Shown here: positions 49,840-59,033 of the stretch, piece by piece | Numbering within the stretch: the first letter of the stretch is position 1 | Layout of the letters: every line of letters begins with the position of its first letter | Origin: Cochleicola gelatinilyticus | GTDB lineage: Bacteria; Bacteroidota; Bacteroidia; Flavobacteriales; Flavobacteriaceae | Direction of reading: 5' to 3' | Assembly: GCF_001637325.1 (NCBI RefSeq) | Contig: NZ_LRXL01000001.1 | Location: 1 to 64,000, forward strand | Length of the DNA: 64,000 bases | Made by a program: the position numbers and the translations under genes | Notes under the pieces: generated by a model | What the model saw: only the letters and a program-made list of their open reading frames with translations | What the model was told of the DNA's origin: nothing | Database searches by the model: none

Positions 49840-50523
49840 ATGTCGCAACCTGTTCTGTCTTTAAGTAATGCATCTATTTTTCAGAGGGAAAATTTAATTC
49901 TTTCTGAAGTAACGGTTTCCGTAGAAAAAGGCGAATTTGTATACCTCATCGGAAAGACCGGAACAGGAAAAAGTAGTTTTATGAAAACGCTGTACGGCGA
50001 TCTACCACTTCAGAAAGGAGAAGGAACAATCGTCGGTTATGATCTACCTACGCTGAAGGAAAAAGACATCCCTTTTTTACGTAGAAAATTGGGGGTCGTA
50101 TTTCAGGATTTTAAACTTCTCAACGATCGTACAGTAAAAGACAACCTTGCCTTTGTGCTTACAGCTACCGGCTGGAAAGACAAAAAAGAAATGGATGCCC
50201 GCATCGATGCAGTACTTGATAAGGTTGCTATGAAAACCAAGAGTTTTAAATATCCTTATCAACTTTCTGGAGGAGAACAACAACGTGTTGCTATTGCCAG
50301 AGCTCTCTTAAACGATCCCGAATTAATACTTGCCGATGAACCTACAGGAAACCTCGATCCACAAACTAGCGTTGAAGTCATGGAGGTATTGCAAGAAATT
50401 AATAAGAACGGAAACACCATTTTAATGGCCACGCACGATTACGCATTGCTTTTAAAATACCCTTCTAAAACACTAAAATGTGATGAAAATCAGATTTTTG
50501 AAGTGGTTCAGAAAACGGTATAA
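49840..50523 (+). CDS. ftsE: Cell division ATP-binding protein FtsE
   Basis: A 227-residue ABC ATPase. Walker A is GKTGTGKSS (residues 38-46), the Q-loop lies in VVFQDFKLL, the signature is LSGGEQQRVAIARAL and Walker B is ILADEPTGNLD. FtsE normally acts with the permease FtsX to activate septal peptidoglycan hydrolases. No ftsX adjoins, so the partner is elsewhere, as common in Bacteroidota. The length and the FtsE-type LLNDRTVKDNLAFVL support FtsE over LolD. Confidence 0.87.
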   Translation: MSQPVLSLSNASIFQRENLILSEVTVSVEKGEFVYLIGKTGTGKSSFMKTLYGDLPLQKGEGTIVGYDLPTLKEKDIPFLRRKLGVVFQDFKLLNDRTVKDNLAFVLTATGWKDKKEMDARIDAVLDKVAMKTKSFKYPYQLSGGEQQRVAIARALLNDPELILADEPTGNLDPQTSVEVMEVLQEINKNGNTILMATHDYALLLKYPSKTLKCDENQIFEVVQKTV

Positions 50524-50572
50524 TCACATTAGAAAAAAGGAAAATATTCTATTCGTCAATATTACTTATACA

Positions 50573-51400
50573 TTATTCCTTTTTTTCTCCCTTTTTATAC
50601 ACATGTGGATTCTCTTTAATTCCTTTCTTAAAAACCTTTCGAATACCCATTCGAATAGAAGCATCCAGTTTTAATACGGTATCTTTTAATGTATCACCGG
50701 GTCTGGCCCTAAAAGAGGTTACATGGAACCGATCTTCTTTTCGTAACGGACTTTCAGCAAAATAATAATTAGAAATACAGCAGCGTTCTCCATTGATTAC
50801 TACGGGGCTTACGCTATGCCAAGACTTCTGGTGCGTGGCCATGACTGCCAATCGATTAAAACGACTGTGTATGGTCACTGGGTCATTTTCTAGTCCGTTG
50901 GGCCATACCTCCAAATGTCCACCGCCATCATCAGGCCAATTGGGTGTTACGTAATACAACAGATTAAAAACGCGCCATTTATTTCGGTCTTTATCGTGGG
51001 AGTTATCAAGGTGCGGATTTAAAAAATTATCTTTTGCCATGAGTGAAAGACCTCCCGCGTATAAGTTTTCATCAGGCTCTAGTTGGTCTGTTCCACAGAT
51101 CTCACCAATAAGCTGAACGATTCGCTCGTCTTGAAATGCATAGATCACTTTTTCGAGCAACGGATTGTATTGATCCATCTGTGCAGCAACATGTTTGTAT
51201 TCCCGTAAGCTCTTCTTTAAATTCATATCCTCTTTCTTGGGAAACACACGGCTTATCTCAAGCGCAAGCTCTTCTGGCAATACTTCATCGATATAAAAAT
51301 TCCCAATTCCATCGACCGTATTTTTATACCGCATCGACAAGGCTTCTTTCTCTTCAAGAATACGATTAAATATAAGTGTAGAAATATCTTTTGTGTCCAT
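50573..51400 (-). CDS. 2OG-Fe(II) oxygenase (prolyl 4-hydroxylase-like)
   Basis: A 275-residue cytoplasmic dioxygenase. The iron ligands are His130 and Asp132 (NPHLDNSHD) and His195 (SWHSVSPV). The double-stranded beta-helix core spans about residues 115-215, and GERCCISNYYF follows. I chose the ATG at 51400 (MDTKDISTLIF); a frame from 51418 adds six residues. The target is unknown. It borders the glycan region, so a glycan or surface-protein role is possible, but this is inference. Confidence 0.85.
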   Translation of the reverse strand: MDTKDISTLIFNRILEEKEALSMRYKNTVDGIGNFYIDEVLPEELALEISRVFPKKEDMNLKKSLREYKHVAAQMDQYNPLLEKVIYAFQDERIVQLIGEICGTDQLEPDENLYAGGLSLMAKDNFLNPHLDNSHDKDRNKWRVFNLLYYVTPNWPDDGGGHLEVWPNGLENDPVTIHSRFNRLAVMATHQKSWHSVSPVVINGERCCISNYYFAESPLRKEDRFHVTSFRARPGDTLKDTVLKLDASIRMGIRKVFKKGIKENPHVYKKGEKKE

Positions 51401-51498
51401 AAGAAAGCATTGTTTCAAAGGATGAAATTACTATTTAAAAATTGAAACCGGAATTTAAATACCTAAAAAATGTATTTTTACACTTAACAATTTCAACC

Positions 51499-52386
51499 AT
51501 GCTCTCGATTTTAATACCCACATATAATTACGCTATCGATCAATTGGTGCAAACCATTTGGAAACAAGCCGAATCCCTATCAGAACCTTTCGAGATCATT
51601 GTTTTGGAGGATAATTCGAACGATGAGGAAACTCTTCAGAAAAATAAATCGATTACCAAATTAAGCAATTGTCATTACTACTTAAATAAAGAAAATTTGG
51701 GGCGAACTGCTTCTCGAAACATGCTTGCGAAACGCGCGAAGTACGATTGGTTGCTTTTTTTAGATGCCGATGTACTGCCCGTAAGCGACACCTTCATTCA
51801 AAAGTATATGGCAAACGATCTTTCTAAGATCAAAGTCGCTTACGGTGGAGTTGCTTATTACAACACGCCTCCCGAAAAAGATAAAATGCTTCGATATCGC
51901 TACGGAATGCAACGAGAAGCAAAGTCTGTTGATGAACGATTAAAGGATCCGTATTCAATAATATCACAGAATTTACTAATCGATAAACGAACTTTTGAAG
52001 CAGTAAATATAGAAGAAAAAAATGCCTACGGATTAGACATTTTGTTTTCATACAATTTGAAAAAAAGAGAAATTCCGGTACTTCATATCGATAATCCAGT
52101 CTATCATTTAGGATTAGAAACAGCTCAGGTGTTTTTAGAAAAATCATTAAAATCCATTGAGACAACTTTTTATTTAGAACAGCAACACCTTATTTCAGAG
52201 GACACCCGGCCTGTACAAAAAGCATTTTTAAAGCTAAAGAAATACCATGCGATCTCTATTTTTAAAAATATGGTGAGGCGTTTAGAAAAGAGCATGGTTA
52301 AAAACCTTACTTCAAAAAAACCCTCTTTGGTACAATTCGATATGTATCGCTTATATCATTATATAAAACTGAAAGCCAATGCCTGA
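51499..52386 (+). CDS. Family 2 glycosyltransferase
   Basis: A 295-residue GT-A enzyme. SILIPTYNY at the N-terminus and VLEDNSNDEET form the nucleotide-sugar site. The DXD motif is LFLDADVLP near residue 90, and ENLGRTASRN is typical of the family. I chose the ATG at 51499, with the GT2 core starting two residues later; a frame from 51442 adds a poorly conserved 19-residue leader. It overlaps the next GT2 by 8 bp. Confidence 0.88.
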   Translation: MLSILIPTYNYAIDQLVQTIWKQAESLSEPFEIIVLEDNSNDEETLQKNKSITKLSNCHYYLNKENLGRTASRNMLAKRAKYDWLLFLDADVLPVSDTFIQKYMANDLSKIKVAYGGVAYYNTPPEKDKMLRYRYGMQREAKSVDERLKDPYSIISQNLLIDKRTFEAVNIEEKNAYGLDILFSYNLKKREIPVLHIDNPVYHLGLETAQVFLEKSLKSIETTFYLEQQHLISEDTRPVQKAFLKLKKYHAISIFKNMVRRLEKSMVKNLTSKKPSLVQFDMYRLYHYIKLKANA

Positions 52387-53311
52387 GTTTTCAGTCGTTA
52401 TATCGGTTTATAATAAGGAAGCACATATTGCAAAAACGCTTCAAAGTGTTTTGGCGCAGACCATTCAGGATTTTGAGATCGTAATTTTAAACGATGGCTC
52501 CACCGATACGAGCGAAGCAGCCATAAGGCCTTTTTTAACAGATTCCCGCATTCGATATTATTCCGAAGAAAACAAAGGTGCCGGTGCTGGAAGAAATTAC
52601 GTGATTAAAAAAGCAAAAGGCAACTACATAGCACTACTCGATGCCGATGATATTTGGTATCCTTTTTATCTCGAGGAACAACAACGAGCGATTAAAAAGT
52701 TTCCGAAGGAATCTGTATTCGCTACTGCTAGTGAAATTCAGAAAAAAACCCGGCGCTTTCCAAGAACGTATTCTATCACACCAATCGAGGATAAAATCCT
52801 GAAAGTTGATTATTTCAACGCAAGTTTTTTAGATTCGATCCTACAAAGTTCTACTACGGTAGTAAAAAAACAGGTTTTTGAAACTGTAGGATATTACGAT
52901 CCTACCATTAAAAGCGGACAAGACACCGACCTGTATGTTCGTATTGGATTGCAGTACAACATTATTTTTAATCCAAAGGTTTGTGTCTTGTACATCGTGC
53001 ACGCTGATAGTTTATTCCGGTCGGTTACAAAGGTGAGTGAACGCCCCGATTTTAAAGCATACGAGATACAAGAAAAAACCAACTCCGCACTTAAAAAGTT
53101 TCTTGATCTTAATCGGTATTCCTTGTGTTTACTCGCCCGATTGGAAGGAAATAGCAAAGCTTTTTACGAGTTCTATAAAAAGATCGATTTAGAAAATCTT
53201 ACAAAAAGACAGCGTTTCTTATTACGGCAGCGCAGACCTGTTTTAAAAGCGTTGTTAAAAACAAAAGAACGTCTTTCTTATTATGGTTTACGATTAAGCG
53301 CCTACAAATGA
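52379..53311 (+). CDS. Family 2 glycosyltransferase
   Basis: A 310-residue enzyme. The GT-A motifs are VVISVYNKEAHIAKTLQSVL, ILNDGSTDTSE and LLDADDIWYP (near residue 91). The later SGQDTDLYVRIGL resembles the catalytic ED region of the family. It is coupled to the previous GT2 (8-bp overlap) and converges with fdtA over an 18-bp overlap. Donor and acceptor are unknown. Confidence 0.9.
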   Translation: MPEFSVVISVYNKEAHIAKTLQSVLAQTIQDFEIVILNDGSTDTSEAAIRPFLTDSRIRYYSEENKGAGAGRNYVIKKAKGNYIALLDADDIWYPFYLEEQQRAIKKFPKESVFATASEIQKKTRRFPRTYSITPIEDKILKVDYFNASFLDSILQSSTTVVKKQVFETVGYYDPTIKSGQDTDLYVRIGLQYNIIFNPKVCVLYIVHADSLFRSVTKVSERPDFKAYEIQEKTNSALKKFLDLNRYSLCLLARLEGNSKAFYEFYKKIDLENLTKRQRFLLRQRRPVLKALLKTKERLSYYGLRLSAYK

Positions 53312-53707
53312 TTTAAAGTCGGAATACTGTCGTATGTAATCTTCTTCAAGAAACTCTCCCGAAGACAATACCAAACAGATCGCTCCCGATGAGAAATCGG
53401 ATAGTTCGCGCCAAATTCCAGTAGGAATAAGCAGTCCTTTGTAGGGCTTGTTCAATGTAACCGTTTTGGTTTCTTTTCCATTATCTAAGACCACATTAAA
53501 GCTTCCGCTTAAGGCAATAAGAAATTCGCTTTGTTCTTTGTGCGCATGTCCTCCACGAAACGCATCGGTAGGAACATCGTACAGGTAATATACCCGCTTG
53601 ATTGCATAAGGCAATAATTCCTTTTCAATAACCGAAAGATTCCCTCTGGGGTCACTAATTTTCGGAATGTCTAACAAATCGATACTATTCAGGTCGGTGT
53701 ACTTCAT
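53294..53707 (-). CDS. fdtA: FdtA/WxcM-like cupin, dTDP-4-oxo-6-deoxyglucose 3,4-ketoisomerase
   Basis: A 137-residue cupin. The WxcM/FdtA pattern is SDPRGNLSVIE, KRVYYLYDVP, RGGHAHKEQSEFLIAL (His ligands) and LNKPYKGLLIPTGIWREL. FdtA and QdtA convert dTDP-4-oxo-6-deoxyglucose into the 3-oxo isomer before amination; the product stereochemistry is not decided here. It belongs with the DegT aminotransferase at 57924 although other genes lie between. The ATG overlaps the end of the upstream GT4 gene by 23 bp. Confidence 0.85.
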   Translation of the reverse strand: MKYTDLNSIDLLDIPKISDPRGNLSVIEKELLPYAIKRVYYLYDVPTDAFRGGHAHKEQSEFLIALSGSFNVVLDNGKETKTVTLNKPYKGLLIPTGIWRELSDFSSGAICLVLSSGEFLEEDYIRQYSDFKSFVGA

Positions 53708-54812
53708 CTTGTAATAATTGGTTCCATTGTTCGGCGATCGCTTTCATCGAAAACTGTGATACCGAAGCAGCTGCTTCATGTTTGCATTGCACATAAAGTC
53801 GTTCATTTTTAAACAACAGTCGCATGGCTTCAGAAAATAAAGGTACTTCTCTTTTTTCAACCAGCAAACCATTTTTACGATGGGTAATCACTTCTGAAGG
53901 TCCCGACGGAATATCTAACGAAACAACAGGAGTTCCTAAAGATAACGATTCGACAAGCACCATTGGAAAACCTTCATAATGACTGGTCAATGTTACAAAA
54001 CGCGCATTCGCAATATACCCGAACGGCTCACTTGTAAATGGATGAAACTGTACCAACTTATTACAAGGAAGCGATTGGACTAATCTTTTAAGCTTGGCTT
54101 CATCTTTTCCTTCCCCTAAAATCACCAGTACAATACCTTTTTTCCAAAGTCCAGAGTGGTTAAATGAATGTATCAAAAATTGAAAATCTTTAATATCATC
54201 GTTTAACCGACCGTAAGAAAGTATGTATTGTTTGTCATTTAATTCTGAAGGTAATACATGCGCATGTTCAGCCCATGAAGGATTATACGCATTATGAATA
54301 ACGTGCGAATTTGTAATTTTTCTATTTTCTAGAATATGTTTCTGAATGTATTCTGAAACTGCCACCGTCGCCACATTTCTGTTATAAATTCGCGCCATGG
54401 CTGAAGGTTTTTCAGTAAGATAATTAGTTAATTTCGAACTGTGCACCACATAGATTTTGGGGATTCCGGCATACACCCAACGTTTGTAGTAGCGTTCTCT
54501 TGGCAACGAATTTTTTACCCGATGATCTATAATAACATCAAAGTCTTGAGCCGATAAATATTTTCTAAGTTTTCTAAAACGACGAATGCGTCCAAACTGC
54601 GATTCTCTTTCCTTTTTAAATTTTCCGAGATTAAAAAGCGTTCCCTCAAATGGGTAATCAACGGCATCTGTAAGCACAACCACATGAACCTCATGACCTT
54701 TTGCAGTTAACATTTGCGACAGCATCGCTACCGAACGTTCGGCTCCTCCTTTTGCCAAAGAAATAGCAACCAGACAAATTTTAAATTTTCGATTCGTCAC
54801 TCCCTGCGTCAT
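53685..54812 (-). CDS. Family 4 glycosyltransferase
   Basis: A 375-residue GT-B enzyme with N-terminal motif ISLAKGGAERSVAMLSQML and the C-terminal donor-binding EX7E region (YEGFPMVLVESLSLGTPVV). I chose the ATG at 54812; the longer frame from 54947 would run into the divergent gene and adds 45 non-conserved residues. The substrate is unknown. Head-to-head with another GT, 46 bp apart. Confidence 0.88.
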   Translation of the reverse strand: MTQGVTNRKFKICLVAISLAKGGAERSVAMLSQMLTAKGHEVHVVVLTDAVDYPFEGTLFNLGKFKKERESQFGRIRRFRKLRKYLSAQDFDVIIDHRVKNSLPRERYYKRWVYAGIPKIYVVHSSKLTNYLTEKPSAMARIYNRNVATVAVSEYIQKHILENRKITNSHVIHNAYNPSWAEHAHVLPSELNDKQYILSYGRLNDDIKDFQFLIHSFNHSGLWKKGIVLVILGEGKDEAKLKRLVQSLPCNKLVQFHPFTSEPFGYIANARFVTLTSHYEGFPMVLVESLSLGTPVVSLDIPSGPSEVITHRKNGLLVEKREVPLFSEAMRLLFKNERLYVQCKHEAAASVSQFSMKAIAEQWNQLLQDEVHRPE

Positions 54813-54858
54813 CAATAAATGGTATTTTTGAAATGATCTCTCCAAAGATACTATAAAT

Positions 54859-56001
54859 ATGAAGATACTCTTAGTAGGCGAATACAGTAGGTTACACAAT
54901 TCTTTACAGGAAGGGTTGCGACAATTGGGACATGAGGTAACGCTCATCGCTACTGGAGATTTCTTTAAGAATTATCCGGCAGATATCAAGTTAGAACGAA
55001 CATTCGATCAAGGCATTTCAAAAAAATTGAAAGTAGGTTTGTATACGTTCTTCGGAATAGATCTTACAGCACTTTCCATCAAACGGCAATTTTTTCAACA
55101 TCAGGAAAAACTGAAAGATTTCGATGTCGTACAGCTTATTAATGAAAGTCCGTTTGCCACCACTCCCAACGTGGAACAAACGATTATTTCATTTCTGAAG
55201 CAACACAACCGTAAACTATTTTTACTTTCCTGCGGGACCGATCACCTAAGCGTTTCGTACGCATTAAGCGATGCCTTACCCTACTCCATCTTACAAGGGT
55301 ATAAAAACGGAACAGTCTCTAAAGAACGGTACAAATACATTTTAAAATACACCTGGCCAGAATATAAAAAACTTCATGAATTTGTGTTTACTAATGTGGA
55401 GGGCATCATTGCTTCCGATATGGATTACCACCTTCCGTTAGCAGGGCATCCTAAATATTACGGACTTATTCCAAATCCTGTGAATCTTACAAAGCTTCCG
55501 TATCTCGAGATGCCTTCAGAAGGACCCATTGTTATTTTTCTGGGCATCAACCGGAATAATTATCATTTTAAAGGCATTCGTTACTTTGAAGAGGCTTTAG
55601 AACTTCTTCAGAAAAAACATTCCGAAGCCATAGAAATAAAGGTCGTTGAAAATGTTCCGTATGCTGAATATATTGAAACGTACAACCGTGCGCATATTGT
55701 GTTAGATCAAGTATACTCGTACGATCAAGGGTACAATGCGTTGGAAGCTATGGCGAAAGGAAAGGTGGTTTTTACCGGAGCTGAAACTGAATTTTACGAC
55801 TTTTACAACCTACAAGATCAGGTGGCTGTAAATGCAGTTCCGGACGCTTTAAAAATTGCCGAAGCTCTTTCGGATCTTATTGAGAATCGGAGTAAAATTA
55901 AGACTATTTCAAAAAATGCCCGTGCTTTTGTAGAAAAGCATCACGATTATATTGAAGTTGCGAAACAGTACCTTCGCGTTTGGAATGGAGAAGAGCACTA
56001 A
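54859..56001 (+). CDS. Glycosyltransferase (GT-B fold)
   Basis: A 380-residue enzyme. The N-terminus (ILLVGEYSRLHNSLQEGLRQLGHEV) is a GT-B Rossmann start, and DQGYNALEAMAKGKVV near residue 290 is the donor-binding loop. It lacks the classical EGFG.. motif, so it is a diverged GT1/GT4-clan member. The only plus-strand gene in this part, converging with the flippase gene with a 13-bp gap. Confidence 0.8.
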   Translation: MKILLVGEYSRLHNSLQEGLRQLGHEVTLIATGDFFKNYPADIKLERTFDQGISKKLKVGLYTFFGIDLTALSIKRQFFQHQEKLKDFDVVQLINESPFATTPNVEQTIISFLKQHNRKLFLLSCGTDHLSVSYALSDALPYSILQGYKNGTVSKERYKYILKYTWPEYKKLHEFVFTNVEGIIASDMDYHLPLAGHPKYYGLIPNPVNLTKLPYLEMPSEGPIVIFLGINRNNYHFKGIRYFEEALELLQKKHSEAIEIKVVENVPYAEYIETYNRAHIVLDQVYSYDQGYNALEAMAKGKVVFTGAETEFYDFYNLQDQVAVNAVPDALKIAEALSDLIENRSKIKTISKNARAFVEKHHDYIEVAKQYLRVWNGEEH

Positions 56002-56014
56002 ATATTAAAATTAC

Positions 56015-57313
56015 CTACGCAAGTTTTTCTTCTTTCTTTTTCTTCTTCCGAAAATACCGCATCACTAACAATAGTACAACCAAAAAGTACAGCACGTATC
56101 TTATAAAATGCGCTATGACAACCCCTTCCACTCCGTAAACAGGCAGTAGAAAGTAGGATAATACATAGAAAAGAGCAAGTGAGAATAATTCTGTAAAAAT
56201 GAAATTTAGCACCATTTTCTTCGCTAAGAATTGATGTGCCAATACCAAGGAAGCCAACCGTACAAAATCCCCCAGCAATTGCCATTTAAACAACGGATTC
56301 ATTTCATCAAAATCGATAAAAACATAGTCAATAAAAAGTTGTCTGGCAAAATAGATCACGAGCATCCCTACTCCAAATAAAGGCAATAAGGTTTTGTAAA
56401 TATTAAGTACTTCTTTGGTGAAATCTGATTTTGTATAAATTCCGGCAAACTTCGGAATCACATATAGATTAAACAATGCCGCAGCAAACACCATGTAGTT
56501 TTTAGACAAGGTCGTCATACCCGTCCAAATACCTGCTTCGGTTTCACTTACTTTATTGGTAATAAAATTCCGAATCTCGATCTCTACCTGATTAAGTAAT
56601 AAGGTTGACACAAAAGACATCGCAGTAAACGCTAATAATTGTTTTGCGAATGGAATTTTAAAATTTAGTTTCGAGAACTGAACATACTCTCGCAACACTC
56701 GTACAAAAATATACAACAATACAACCACCTGAATAACCGGCGCAAGTGCGATCGCAATCAAGGCACCGTCCAACTCATTTTTATACAACAAGAAAAGCGT
56801 AAGTCCTGCGGAAAGCAAATACGCGAACAATTCAATTTTAGCAAAACTCTTGTACTTCGAGAGTCCGTTGACCACCCCATTAAATACCCGCTGAATGCTG
56901 ATAAACGGAACGATAACCGCCAATAACTTTAACACATAGGCATATTCGGTATCGTAGAAATAATACGTGCTTAACTGCTCAGCACCAAAAAATAACACCA
57001 CAAAGGCGATAACACTTCCTACAATGGTAAATACAAACGTTGTTGAAAATAATTTCTGAAGTTGTTCCTTATCTTCTTTATATTCTGACACGTATTTTAC
57101 AATGCCCGTAAAAACTCCTAAAGAAGTAAATGATGATAATTGCGACAATAAATTACGCAGCGAACCAATTTTAGCATATCCCGCTTTTCCAACGATCTCG
57201 GTTAATTCCCGTTGTAAAAAAAACGCCACAAACAAACGTACTACGATGACGCCCGCGTTAAGCGAGGTCATTTTTAAAAGCAGGTTTCCACGTATGGCCT
57301 TTGGGATTTTCAA
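56015..57313 (-). CDS. Oligosaccharide flippase (Wzx/MATE-like)
   Basis: A 432-residue polytopic membrane protein with about 12 hydrophobic segments. It starts NLLLKMTSLNAGVIVVRLFVAFFLQ, typical of polysaccharide biosynthesis proteins that flip lipid-linked sugars. A basic C-terminal tail (RYFRKKKKKEEKLA) closes it. It would export the repeat unit made by the surrounding transferases. A repeat array lies immediately upstream. Confidence 0.88.
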   Translation of the reverse strand: MKIPKAIRGNLLLKMTSLNAGVIVVRLFVAFFLQRELTEIVGKAGYAKIGSLRNLLSQLSSFTSLGVFTGIVKYVSEYKEDKEQLQKLFSTTFVFTIVGSVIAFVVLFFGAEQLSTYYFYDTEYAYVLKLLAVIVPFISIQRVFNGVVNGLSKYKSFAKIELFAYLLSAGLTLFLLYKNELDGALIAIALAPVIQVVVLLYIFVRVLREYVQFSKLNFKIPFAKQLLAFTAMSFVSTLLLNQVEIEIRNFITNKVSETEAGIWTGMTTLSKNYMVFAAALFNLYVIPKFAGIYTKSDFTKEVLNIYKTLLPLFGVGMLVIYFARQLFIDYVFIDFDEMNPLFKWQLLGDFVRLASLVLAHQFLAKKMVLNFIFTELFSLALFYVLSYFLLPVYGVEGVVIAHFIRYVLYFLVVLLLVMRYFRKKKKKEEKLA

Positions 57314-57369
57314 CAGCTGTTATTTACTTTTGGTTTGGTATTTATCTTTTTTAGGAGTCAACTCTGCAA

Positions 57370-57890
57370 TACTACTGTCCGTCTGAGCATGTCGTTGACT
57401 TCTTAATTTATTGCCCACTTCGACAGGCTCAGTGTGACGTTATCGTTCCTTATTGACCTCATCAATCGTACACTATTCTTTCTTCTTATTATTCTCACAA
57501 CTATGAAATTCTACTGTCAGTCTGAGCGGGTCGAAGACTTTCAATTATCATCTTCACACAACACACTTCGACAGGCTCAGTGTGACGTTATCGTTTCATA
57601 TTGTCCACTTCACTACTATTATGTTCGTTCATCATTTTATTCTCACAACTCTGCAATACTACTGTCCGTCTGAGCATGTCGAAGACTTTCCATTTATCAT
57701 CTTCCCACAACACACTTCGACAGGCTCAGTGTGACGTTATCGTTCCTTATTGACCTCATCAATTGTACACTATTCTTTCCTCTTATTATTCTCACAACTA
57801 TGAAATGCTACTATCTTGTCTGAGCGTGTCGAAGATTTTCAATTTATCATCTTCACACAACACACTTCGACTGGCTCAGTGTGACATTTT
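57370..57890. repeat. Array of four palindromic repeat units, period about 150 bp
   Basis: Each unit pairs GTCTGAGC.TGTCGAAG (57381, 57520, 57668, 57818) with CTTCGACAGGCTCAGTGTGAC (57418, 57566, 57715, 57865), an imperfect inverted repeat around a T/A-rich spacer; between units runs a conserved stretch ending in TCTCACAACT. This CTTCGACAGGCTCAGTGTGAC element resembles short palindromic elements I recall as dispersed between genes in flavobacterial genomes. The first unit is degenerate in its left arm (GTCGTTGAC) and has a shorter interior. It fills the 610-bp gap between the fdtB-like and flippase genes; no gene is seen there. Confidence 0.85.
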
Positions 57891-57923
57891 GCCTACAAAT
57901 TGGCTTTTTTCGTGAATTTCATT

Positions 57924-59033
57924 TTAGTTCGTTTTATATCCATTCAACACCGAAATCACCTTTGTGACGGCTTTATCATCCATTACCGGACTTATAGGGA
58001 TGCTCACGATCTCCCGATGAATTTTCTCTGTCGTTGGGAATTTCAGCTCCTTATATGCTGAAAAAGCTTCCTGCTGGTGCGGTGGAATTGGATAATGAAT
58101 GAGTGTCCCTATTTTATTTTCTTTTAAATATTCCACAAAATGTTCCCTGTTAGCGACCATTACAACAAACAGATGAAACACATGATTTAATTTTCCTTTA
58201 TACTTCGGAAGCCTGATACTTATATTATTTACTTCTGAAAGATACCGTTTAGCGATGGTTCTTCGTTTTTCATTATCAGCATCAAGTTCGGGTAGTTTGC
58301 AATTTAGGAAGGTGGCTTGTAGTTCATCCAGACGTGAATTAAATCCCGGCAACTCATTGACGTATTTTGAAGACGTTCCATAATTACGAAGCTTTCGCAC
58401 TACTGAAGCTAATTCACTATCGTTCGTGGTAACAGCACCTCCATCTCCTAAAGCTCCTAAATTCTTTGTGGGATAAAAACTATGTCCTGCGGCATCTCCC
58501 AAATTCCCCGAACGGTTTCCGTCGGCTTGTGTGGCACCATGACTTTGTGCGGCATCTTCAATAACGAGCAGATTGTGTTTTTGGGCGATTTTAAAAATGG
58601 AGTTCATAGGAGCCAGTTCTCCGTATAAATGTACGGGCATGATCCCCTTTGTTCGTGGGGTTATTGATGAAATTAATTGCGAGATATTAAAGTTGAAATC
58701 TTTTAGATCTGCTTCTACTAAAACAGGAACTAACCCTGCTTGTCTAATGGCTAATAAGGTTGCGATGTAGGTGTTTGAAGCGACTAAAACCTCATCTCCA
58801 TTGTTCAGCTTACCAAGCACTTTGTATCCTTCCAGAATAAGTCGCAAGGCATCGAGTCCGTTCCCTACTCCAATGCAATATTTAGTACCGCAATACATGG
58901 CATACGCTTGTTCGAATGCTTTTACTTCGTTCCCTAGAATATAATATCCCGAATCTAGAAACTGCTGGAATCGTTCCTGAAACTGTGCTTCAAAACGGTG
59001 ATTGATCGCTTTCAGGTCTAAGAATGGGATCAT
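57924..59033 (-). CDS. fdtB: DegT/DnrJ/EryC1 aminotransferase, FdtB/QdtB type
   Basis: A 369-residue PLP sugar aminotransferase. The PLP Lys lies in [18 protein letters not shown] (near residue 190), the N-terminal [11 protein letters not shown] is typical, and [10 protein letters not shown] is the cofactor-pocket Asp motif. With FdtA it should make a dTDP-3-amino-3,6-dideoxyhexose; the exact sugar (Fuc3N or Qui3N) is not decided. It shares a 4-bp overlap with the upstream GNAT/FemAB-like gene. Confidence 0.86.
   Translation of the reverse strand: MIPFLDLKAINHRFEAQFQERFQQFLDSGYYILGNEVKAFEQAYAMYCGTKYCIGVGNGLDALRLILEGYKVLGKLNNGDEVLVASNTYIATLLAIRQAGLVPVLVEADLKDFNFNISQLISSITPRTKGIMPVHLYGELAPMNSIFKIAQKHNLLVIEDAAQSHGATQADGNRSGNLGDAAGHSFYPTKNLGALGDGGAVTTNDSELASVVRKLRNYGTSSKYVNELPGFNSRLDELQATFLNCKLPELDADNEKRRTIAKRYLSEVNNISIRLPKYKGKLNHVFHLFVVMVANREHFVEYLKENKIGTLIHYPIPPHQQEAFSAYKELKFPTTEKIHREIVSIPISPVMDDKAVTKVISVLNGYKTN

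Noticed and set aside
57434-57673. 79-codon plus-strand frame in the repeat array
   Set aside because: Its C-terminus repeats that of another frame at 57102-57386 because both read the same repeat unit; it is not a gene.
57370-57890. CRISPR-like array upstream of the flippase gene
   Set aside because: Units are about 150 bp and their interiors are also repeated; there are no unique spacers and no cas genes.
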